A DNA stretch of 64,000 nt from Membranipora membranacea (taxonomy: Eukaryota; Bryozoa; Gymnolaemata; Cheilostomatida; Membraniporidae). Positions 55,322 to 64,000 of the stretch are shown here, in pieces; the stretch's first letter is position 1, and each line of letters opens with the position of its first letter. Location of the stretch: contig OU612065.1 of assembly GCA_914767715.1 (NCBI GenBank), forward strand, positions 18,042,001 through 18,106,000. Reading direction: 5' to 3'. Below the pieces are notes generated by a model. That model had not been told where the DNA came from and did no database searches. It saw only the letters and a program-made list of their open reading frames with translations. The position numbers were made by a program, and so were the translations under genes.

Positions 55322-55381
55322 TGACTGCACCAATGAACTAAGTTCATTGACTCAATGAGGGAGTTCATTGATTGACTGCAC
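55322..55381. repeat. 42-bp hairpin insertion with 9-bp flanking direct repeat
   Basis: TGACTGCAC at 55322-55330 is repeated exactly at 55373-55381. Between them, CAATGAAC-TAA-GTTCATTG forms one stem, and CAATGAGGGAGTTCATTG offers an alternative stem. It shares GAGGGAGTTCATTG with the intronic hairpin at 10959-10982, and lies upstream of TM9SF1. Confidence 0.65.
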
Positions 55382-55464
55382 ACTGCTTATGCAAGATAGA
55401 TTTTTGTTAGCCATATAATCTATCACCAACTAAGGCCAACCAAGATGGTTTTTTTAATAGATTC

Positions 55465-55824
55465 ATGACTGAGAATTTTGTGTTTGAGAGAGAATTTCAC
55501 TTCCCACCAGAGGGAATAACTTTGTCCAAACTTGAACCCATCGTATCGTATCGAGCTCCTATCACTCCAGAAAACCCACGTGTTATATACACACAGTGTT
55601 TCAGATGTTGGAAGTATGGCCATATAGCAAAGGTATGTAACAACCCTCAGACCTGTAGGGACTGTGGAGAAGGTCATCCCCTTGATACCTGTCCAAATGA
55701 TGAAAATTGTTGCTCAAACTGTGGAGATGTGCATAAGGCAAATGAATGGGCAAAATGTAGTGTTTTTGACAGGTACAAACAAAAGTGTATAGAGAGGTTC
55801 AACAGAAGAAATGGATCAGATTAA
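55465..55824 (+). pseudogene. LINE ORF1 C-terminal part with three zinc knuckles
   Basis: 119 residues from an internal Met; the N-terminus is absent. Three CCHC knuckles lie in a row: CFRCWKYGHIAKVC (CX2CX4HX4C), CRDCGEGHPLDTC (CX2CX3HX4C) and CSNCGDVHKANEWAKC (CX2CX3HX6C). This is the nucleic-acid-binding module of Jockey/I-type ORF1 proteins, which coats the element RNA. The frame ends normally at 55822-55824 and overlaps the presumed ORF2 start (55811) by 14 nt, a usual LINE arrangement. Confidence 0.85.
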
Positions 55825-57858
55825 ACTATGCCAAACTAACATCTGTGGCTTTTCAGATAGAACAAAAGCTTGTTTAGAAAATTATGCCTATGAAAATCAG
55901 GCCGATTTTATATTCCTATCAGAAACTAAACTCTGATTTGACACTTCAGTAAGAAACTATAGCCATTTCTACAAACATCACAAATCAAACTCCCTACAAG
56001 GAGGTGTTGGGATTTTAATGAAAGATTGTTATTCTGGCGACAGGCAATCCTATCTTGAACAGGACGATATAGATGCTGTTTTCATTGTAGCTATTTTAAA
56101 CAAAAAAAGGTACTTATTATGCTCAGCTTACATCCCACCAAACAGTCCCAAGTTGTTCAAAAAATTCCTTGATAACGACTTCTGTGATTGCAAATTTCAA
56201 CATATTATGTTGAAATTTGCAATCACAGAAGATGTTATCTTGAAATGTGAAGGCTTTATTGCCGCTGGAGATTTTAATGCGAGGCATCAAAACTGGGGAG
56301 ATATCCTGGACAATAAACACGGTTCTATGCTACTAGAATTTTCTCAAAAAGAGTATGTAGACATTTGGAGTACATTTATTGGTAACACATTTCAATGTTG
56401 CAATGGAGGCAGCAGGATTGATTTAGTTATTAGTAATAGCGGCATGTCTTACGAGCAATTTATGGATGAAGATATCAAACTTTTCACGGGGGTACCACAA
56501 AGAGGACATGTCCCTGTGTGGACAGTCCTTCAGTCCACAAAACGATTGAAAAATTTCCAGAAAACCATTTATGAATGGGACAATACAAACTGGAATGACT
56601 TTGAACTGTATTTGGAGAAAATCACATTTCAGTGTTTTCCAAACATTGTAAATACAACAGAGCCACAGACCTTGAGGAAAGTAGCAAAAGATCTCATCCT
56701 TGAAGCAAAGCATAAGTTTGTCCCAACAAAAATAATAACCGGACATAGCAAACCATTTTGGAATTCAGATTTATCACACCTGTCTCAAAAAACTCAGACA
56801 GGCTAGAAAACAATTCAAATTTAGATCAGATTATAGAAATGGTGAGGTATTGGAAAAAGCAAAAAATGAGTTTACAGAAGCTTTGAACGAAGCAAAATGC
56901 AAACATATTGAGAGTCAAACCAGATGCCTCAATCTCTCTGAAGGCACTCAATTTTGGAAGGAATTTAAAAATACATTTTATACTCAACATGAGAAAAATT
57001 ATATTGGAGTAATTGAAAATGAATATCAGAAAATTATCCATGACTCAAAGAAATCAGAAATATTTCAGAGAGTTATATCTGAAGGGCAACACCTGAAAAA
57101 CTGTTCATTTGACTCTACTTGGAAAAGGTATGTTGAAGATAAAGTTTCAAAACAAGAATTTCTTGAGGCAGAAGAATCTCTTTGGTATAACAATTATATT
57201 TCAGCTGAAGAAATACTTTTAAATGTCAAAAACACTAACTGTTCGAAGAAAAGTGTCGATATCGATGGTATACATACACCCACGAATGATCAAACACTGC
57301 GGCCATCAGTTTCAGATGCTTTTATATAGATTATTCAATGCTGTTTTGAAAACAGGCAAATGGATTTGGAATGAGGGTCAAGTTACTCTATTGAAAAAGC
57401 CAGGAAAACCAAATTATGCGGATGTAGGAGCTTACAGGCCTATCACCATTTCCTCCTATATAGGAAAATTACTTGAGAGTTTTAAAAGCTAGGATTGTAA
57501 AATTTTTGGAAGAAAAAGCTGTTCTAAAAGACAGTCAGCATGGATTTAGACCCGGTTTCAGTACAGCCTCTTACATGACTGAATTACTATGTCATATAGA
57601 AGATGGCTTGAAAAGACAGTTTCATACTGCCGGTATATTTATAGACTTACAAAAGGCGTTCGATTCTATATGGCTGGATGGACTATTATACAAAATACAC
57701 TGTTTGGGAATCCATGGTTCTCTATTATCACTTTTAGCAACTTTTCTCAAAAAACGTACTCTGAGGATCAAAGTAAATAACACAGTTGGTGACCCTTTTA
57801 CCTCTAAAATTGGAGTTCCACAAGGAGGAGTTCTTTCTCCTATCCTATTTACAATATA
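55811..57858 (+). pseudogene. LINE ORF2: endonuclease and partial reverse transcriptase, broken
   Basis: Presumed start at 55811. The endonuclease has SETK (catalytic Glu), AAGDFNARH, RIDLVISNS and RGHVPV in order. The RT has KPGKPNYADVGAYRPI, HGFRPGFSTASYMTEL, GIFIDLQKAFDSIW (motif A Asp) and GVPQGGVLSPILF (motif B). Breaks: an in-frame TGA at 55934-55936 right after SETKL; +1 frame changes near 56785-56800 (A-rich run), near 57265-57275 and near 57470; then loss of everything after motif B. A 69-bp hairpin (56171-56239) lies inside the endonuclease without changing the frame. The multiple lesions mark it as an old, inactive copy. Confidence 0.85.
56171..56239. repeat. 69-bp hairpin inside the LINE endonuclease
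   Basis: 34-bp arms around a single central T at 56205, with two mismatched positions near the outer ends. The core is CTTCTGTGATTGCAAATTTC and its reverse complement. The total is 69 bp, which is 23 codons, so the reading frame passes through. Confidence 0.85.
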
Positions 57859-58383
57859 GCTGACTACATTTATTTCACAGGCAGAATACTTTAAATTTCT
57901 CGTGGCCGCCATTCGTATTTGTAAACCATGCTTTTATCTAAACCCCCTTGTTTTACCATGGGTAAGGTCAGGGGGTTGCCTCTCATTTCAGGAGATCGTC
58001 ATTAATTCAAGATAGGGCGAGTTATTTGACAAGCTGTCATCTCATCTAACCTAGGATAGGCTGTCATTCTGTCTCCAATTATATTCATATCACCAAAATC
58101 GCCAAAATGGAAGTTATCAGCTCTCGGCTCCACTCTATCAAACCGGACAATCTTTAACCTAACCTTTAACCTTAATCTCAATTAATATGATTCTAATTTT
58201 CTACAGACACTGATTGTTACGGTATAAAACCAAAAGTTTATATTTCAAAACATGTATTATTAACCATTTTATTGTCAAACTACCTTGCCGGCAAAAAGAG
58301 GCATATTTAACCAATAAAAGATCAATATATATATATACCCATCGTATGGTAATGAGTAGCAAGCCCCGGGGAAAATTCTAACC

Positions 58384-58409
58384 ACCAAGGAGTTAACTAA
58401 CTCCTTGGT
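58384..58409. repeat. 26-bp palindrome
   Basis: ACCAAGGAGTTA, spacer AC, TAACTCCTTGGT: perfect 12-bp arms. The stem resembles that of the hairpin at 36052-36100 (CCAAGGAGTAA / TTACTCCTTG). Confidence 0.75.
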
Positions 58410-59952
58410 CTCACTGGCCCTAGAAAGGAATTTACTGATGGTGCTAGACTGCTAGTTAACTGACCTGAAATTCACAATTGGAATTATGACACTGCATTCC
58501 ACTAAGTTTATTCCAGACCACCACTTAGTATTAGGTTTATCGCAGCTTACATGGCTTATTGCTAAACCTTGGTGTGATTTCAGGCTATTGATTATGGAAA
58601 TGTTATGTCATGTTCAGTAAATCATCAAGTAGATCTTGACAGAGTTGATGTACTTTGACTATAGTCACCCTGGATTAGCTCCACTCCAACTAAGTGAAAT
58701 GCAGTGGTACTATTGTCGGCTTTATTCATGGTTTCGATGTGCTTGTAGTCTTGCAGAGCAGATTTCTCATTTCCATTTCATAATTTAGCTTATCCAGAAT
58801 TAAAAAAATTACCAATATAGGTCCAGAACAAAGGCTATTGCAGACATTTGCCAATGTTTTACATATGACTTGCGATAGAAAACTGACGGACTGTTACATG
58901 CCTAAAAACTTCCCTCCTGTCACTGCTGTGTATATTTCTTTTTTGAAAGCTGATGCTGGTCAACCTCATCACCACAATCACACTATTCATCCCTTTTAAG
59001 TGGTATGTTGAGTAGCATGTTTGCTTTGAATTGAATTTTGTTTCAATTAATTTTTTTTAACTCTGCTGACAATCTTTTGGTTTTCCATTCTTTATCGCCA
59101 ATCATAGATCAAGTTTGATCCAATTGTCTTGCATTAAGAGTTGCTCCCCTTTGCATTGTGACTTAGTACAGTTACAGTATGATGTGAGCGACTCTAAATA
59201 ATAAAAATTACCTCTAGTAAACAAGGTAAATTTTAGAAAATAAGGTTGTGGGTTGTTATAGAGTAGCATTGTCGGTTTATAGTTTAATATTCAGTCAGCG
59301 AAAATGCTAACAACATGATATCAATATGTCAATGTGGCGCCTCAAAGTTTTACTGTCAATAGCATATAAGTCGCCTTCCTGGTTCAGTTTCTGACATCTT
59401 GCTGCACACTTTAGGAGGGCACTAATTACATCAAACTTCAAGTTTCTAGAAAGCACCACATCCTCAGTATGAGGATTAACAGCAAGCTCTATATTGTCAT
59501 TTAATGACTATGGTGTTTTTTAAGGGGCAACCCAATAATAAGGGTAATGATTTCACCACGATTATAAAACTTTGAAAGAGGGATTTTGTCTTGAGGTAGG
59601 TGTTACAATATGCTAAATAATTAATTTAAAAGTTTATTACTTCTAATGACTTATCCCAGCAAAGACAAAGCATCCATTCTCCCTGGATGGAAGTAGTGGT
59701 TTTCTAATTGCCTGTTGGCTAGGATATTTCCCCCTGTATATTACATCATTATCATTCTGCCGGTTCTATTTCCTGTTTACAATTTATTTTTTATTTTTTA
59801 TTGACGCAGTACATTCTGATTTTGTATGTCTAGTCTGGTGCGCTTGCTCAGCTATTATTTGTTCAATCGTTATTTTTATCATCCATGGCGTGAAAAGCAA
59901 CATACACTCTCTTTCATAATGGCTCTTTTGGTTGGATTGAACGCTGCCAGAC

Positions 59953-60059
59953 CAATTGTCTGCATTCCGAGTCGCTCCCGATCCACTGTTCACGCCGCAG
60001 GCAAAGGCCTGCCTGCGGCGTGACCAGTGAAAGGGAGCAACAGGAATGCAGGCAATTTG
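59953..60059. repeat. GC-rich foldback element, about 107 bp
   Basis: The inner stem CACGCCGCAGGCA / TGCCTGCGGCGTG (59991-60003 and 60010-60022) is perfect with a 6-bp loop. Outside it, imperfect arms extend to CAATTGTCTGCATTCC on the left and GGAATGCAGGCAATTTG on the right. The inner part is strikingly GC-rich in an AT-rich region. Confidence 0.75.
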
Positions 60060-62373
60060 ATTAAAATTGTTCTAGAACGCTACTTGCTTAGAAGGCGCCA
60101 CTGATATGTTTTTCATCTAGTAGCTCTTCTCTATCATGTGCAACAAAATATTTTCCAGTATGTTACGTTATCAATGACCTTCTTGTGCCCGGAGGAGTAA
60201 TATTTTATTTGTATGACTGGGTAATAAATTACTTGTAAAATTCCGTGTTTTGCCCAGAAAAACTTCCTTCAAAATAACAACCTATGCTTACACCTACCAG
60301 GCTGCAGCTGTCGGTAAAAAACAATCACATGTTATAACTAGGGTCTTCAGCCTCATTGAGTTTCAAGAAGCAGTAGGAGTAGGAATAGTTCTCCTATACG
60401 AACACGCTTGATATTGTAAAATTAGTCGCTAGCTAACATTTACCAAACCTTATCACTTCAGCTAGCTAAAACAGGTACTAGCTAACATTAAGTCAATACT
60501 AGTCAATACTTGCCAAGAGAAAATATCGATGATTGAGGTAGAGGTGAAATATAATATTGGCCACGGAATAAAATATATATGATATTATAAGGCATTCAAT
60601 ATCACATGATATGTCTTATATATAATATAAACATTCAAATGGATAACAAATCAATTAAAGTCACTCCATGGAAAGTGCACTGTGCTTTCTACAATTAAAA
60701 TAATTATTTATTTTCATAAGCGAGAGATTAGACCAAGTCAATTTTATAATTAGCTCAGACTATTTTCAAGTTAACAGGCTTTTTGCCCATTTCTGATAAT
60801 TGGATGTATGCCTCTTATTTCAAGTTTTTAGATTTTCTTATGATTGTCCTGCATTACCCACTGCCAGAGAATTAAAGCCACATATGTTCTGGGTTTTAGT
60901 GGTTTAGGCTAGCATTTCTAAATGGATTGTTCCATCCCTAAACATCCTCCCACCATCATAAACTAGACTGGTGACTGAAACTGGTTACCTGATATGATTG
61001 AAACAAGTATAATTTCTGTGCTCCTTAATTTCTTTTTTCTCTTTTGCCTTAGACAGAATGCAGCATTAAGTATAATTACACAATTTTGCACAATTTACAC
61101 AATATGTCACATTACACTTGATTATGTTTCAACACTACCCCAGACCTCAATTTTCCAAATGGAATTGTGCGTATTTCACACACAGAGCGATATCACTTGC
61201 TGTTGTTGTTAAAAAACCGGGCGAGGTTTAGAGCGTGCTGGCTCTACACGTGTTGTTATGGATTTCCATTTTTTATTATTGTATAGACCAGGAAAAATTC
61301 CTCATGATATCATTTCAACCAGGGTTTCATTGATTTCATTTCAAATTAACATCGAAGGTCTAAGATTGTTATGATATCTTGTTGGTAGGTGTTCAGATAA
61401 AGCTTTTAGAGATTTGACACCCAAGTTTAAGGTATTACGCAAATGTGTTGAATTGTGATATGGGTTTAGATTGAGTCACTAGCTATGTGCTAGGTACCGA
61501 TGGAGTGGGAAGGATTCACCAAGCATTCACCTACTTAAAAGTTTAAATCTAGAAACCACATAAAATGTTCTGTCGCTAACCATTTGATCACCATTAGAAC
61601 ACACTAAAAGTAAGGCAAAAAAAGTAAGGCAAAAAATGAGGAAAAATGTATCAGTTTTCCATCAGACTACCTTAGACTTTGAGACATTTCCATTTCTCCA
61701 TTTTATACAAAAAGTACATGGAACAAATAGAACGGTGTCAAACAGCTAGAATATCAGTACAAAAAACACTTGCCATCAAAGATTTTTTTGGAGTAAAGAT
61801 AAGTTACTATATTTTGGGCTACAGTAAGGTGTGTGTATGGCTCAACACCAAAAATATCAAAAATCATAGCATTGAATATCACTAATCAGTAATATTGATT
61901 ACAGGTAGATTATTTCCTCACAGTTGATGACAAGGCTGTCGTATTGGCAGCGGGGAGAGGTTGGCAGTAACCGTAGACAATCGTAATAATATTGCCACAA
62001 AAGACACCAATAAAATTCTCGGTCAGGTGCATTCATTGTGCGTTATTTAAAAAAACTCGATATGGCTGATGAGACAAGCATTATTTTCCAATTGTTGTTG
62101 TTGAATGTAACCCAGTGAGCCACAACCATCCTGAAACCGTTTTCCCTGCAAGGTGTGGCAGCTCCCCCTAGAACTAAATGGTAACTAACAGTATTAGGAT
62201 ACCTAAAATTTCAGCAATATAAATTTAGTTCACTGGCCCACTTGTGATGGTAAAGTGAAGCAAAAATAATATGCAGAAAACTGTGCGTTGTGATTAACGT
62301 CATCTCACCCTAAAAATAACCTCCACCTAATGTGATCTTATATAACAATAGTCTGGATGTAAATCGTAGGTGT

Positions 62374-62390
62374 GGGGGGGGGGGGGGGGG
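62374..62390 (+). repeat. Poly-G run
   Basis: 17 consecutive G, similar to the run at 45765-45782, in intergenic DNA. Confidence 0.9.
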
Positions 62391-64000
62391 TAAATGATAA
62401 TGATCCTTGGTGTGTCACTTGCCTACTCTTTATCTCTAAAGATAACACAAATTTGGGTCAATCGTAGTTCATTATTGCCTGGCTGATAATGACCAGCTGA
62501 TACTATTGTTCTATTATTGGCTATCTATTCCACCAACTACTTTTTCAGTTTTTGTATGGCCTTGGTTTATCAGGTAGTTTAATTTCGCATCCAACTCCTC
62601 GGTTTGATGAACCCTAGATCATTGACTTCCAGCTGAATACTTCAGGCCGTCTATTTATCAACGTGACAAAGTTATAATGATCATGGTGATCTTGATGCTA
62701 ACAAGATTTACACTTTACACTGGTGCTTGTGTACTTGATATTGAGCGGTTCTTTGTACTGCACTATAATGTGTCATTGTCATGGATTCTGAGCTACTTCT
62801 GTGAATGTTTTTACTCCCAGGTTGCAGTGAATTCTGTTCTGCGATGAGAAGAATTACTTTATAGGGATAACGACTTGTTTTGGAAATGTGACTAGCAGTT
62901 GTCTGCCCACTGAAAATAAGATTCTGATAGAGACAATGAACTCTCTCGGGATAGGGAATTCATTGAGATTGAGGGAGCCCCAAGAAGAGAATTGTCTCGC
63001 TTCAACAAGGTCCATCTGCCACTGTTTGATGAATAAGATTTTCCGACATGCACAAAACTTGATGCTGGTTGTCTGTTTTTTTATAAAATTCTGACTTACA
63101 CATATTATTTCTATTTTCTGTCAGAAAGGGTAAGGTTTAGTGAACCAATACGCTTGGTGATCCTATCATCATTTCATGGCAAAAATATAGTCTTTGACAC
63201 TAAACTAAGGTGGACGTGTGTGAAAATGTCTTGTTTGGAGTTCAATGTAAATTTTTGGAGGACATCTGCAAATCTACACTTATGTAACTGAGTGCCTTTT
63301 TACCCAAATCCAAGGACACTATGCGGTAGAAGTTGTCAAAGTACTACGCCCGAGGATGTATGTGACATATTTGGAACAGATATTTCTATCTTCAGACCAA
63401 AAATGGGTACAATCGAGTGTTCCTTTTTTTGTCGACACAGTCTTCAACCCCTAATCAGACAAGTGAAGATCTGTCTGGTTTTGGGTTCGAAATAAAATTT
63501 TCATTCCTTTACCAGTTAACTAGTTTATAGCTGAAAATTTTTGCTCAATAAAACAGAAAGTGAAACCAGTCAAGTCTTTTCGGACATGATGTTATGCCAA
63601 GGTGAGATTAGATTGTGTTTGGTCAGTTGTGGTCACATGATAATCATATACACCCATCAGCTGAGTCATATTTGTATTGTAATATATGTTGCATGTAAAT
63701 TGAGTGTTAATGATTATTATGACTGTTTTTGCGCCTATATTCAGTTGCATCAAAAGAGGTAATGTTTTATAAATTCCAAATAATATATTGCCATACCACC
63801 GCCATCTATAGTTTTAGTCTAAGCTTCAAGTGACTTGACTATATTGCTGATAAGTGCAGTAGGTGTTTATTTTTAATGCAGTTATTATATCAGGCTATTG
63901 AAAAAAGCTAGCTCAGTTTTTCTCGCTGATAAGAGTATTTAACTAATCGATGATGTGGGGTGGTAGTTATTAGTGGACAGTGCGATAAGACGGAGCACAC

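Larger units (their letters stand above)
55411..57895 (+). mobile_element. Broken non-LTR retrotransposon (Jockey/I-like LINE)
   Basis: A LINE fragment with a gag-like ORF1 tail, an apurinic-type endonuclease and the first part of a reverse transcriptase. The left edge is uncertain: the ORF1 frame is open only after a stop at 55408-55410. On the right, the RT stops just after the GVPQGGVLSP box, without a recognisable catalytic F/YADD box, C-terminal part, 3' UTR or A-tail. So both ends are missing, whereas ordinary LINE inserts lose only the 5' end. The three-knuckle ORF1 and this endonuclease type fit the Jockey/I/CR1 assemblage; the clade is not settled. The element is dead. Confidence 0.85.
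57896..64000. other. Gene-free right end of the window
   Basis: About 6 kb with only short open frames lacking recognisable similarity, flanking splice logic or composition shift. It contains hairpins at 58384-58409 and 59953-60059 and a poly-G run at 62374-62390. Short repeats (CTAGCTAACATT twice, AGTCAATACT twice) lie near 60430-60515. An exon of a gene continuing to the right cannot be excluded. Confidence 0.5.

Overview
This is a metazoan nuclear genome window. Every gene I can identify is a split eukaryotic gene with GT..AG introns, and the proteins match conserved animal families. The AT-rich base composition, introns of about 0.2-2 kb, five genes in 64 kb and an animal-type non-LTR retrotransposon remnant suggest an invertebrate with a moderately compact genome. 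I could not resolve the phylum. There are no bacterial operons, CRISPR arrays or prophage.

Layout. (1) 127-2357, plus: 3' end of ATIC, the last two steps of purine synthesis; its 5' part lies left of the window. (2) 3360-18993, minus: a complete 20-exon ANKIB1, an RBR E3 ubiquitin ligase of about 1060 residues, convergent with ATIC. (3) 21279-25298, plus: a complete 7-exon cytosolic 5'-nucleotidase III, divergent from ANKIB1. (4) 27755-31157, minus: a complete 4-exon RBM24/RBM38 RNA-binding protein with a TATA box and a GC box upstream. (5) 31.2-39.1 kb: no gene seen. (6) 39083-55144, minus: a complete 15-exon TM9SF1, a nine-transmembrane protein of about 586 residues. (7) About 55.4-57.9 kb, plus: a broken Jockey/I-like LINE lacking both ends. 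(8) 57.9-64 kb: no gene seen. All internal exon junctions were placed by eye from splice sites, frame and family similarity, and the frame closes in every gene.

The genes are unrelated cellular functions (purine synthesis, ubiquitination, pyrimidine nucleotide catabolism, mRNA regulation, endomembrane biogenesis) and do not form a functional cluster.

The most unusual content is non-coding: a dense series of hairpin or palindromic sequences. It includes a perfect 100-bp inverted repeat, a 127-bp inverted repeat, two adjacent hairpins with different stems but almost the same loop, a 69-bp hairpin inside the LINE endonuclease, and a set of very small (24-42 bp) hairpins. Five of these small hairpins are immediately flanked by 5-9 bp direct repeats, as expected for insertions with target-site duplication. 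I regard this mini-hairpin insertion class as the best candidate for something undescribed. Snap-back repair synthesis or assembly artefact are serious alternatives.
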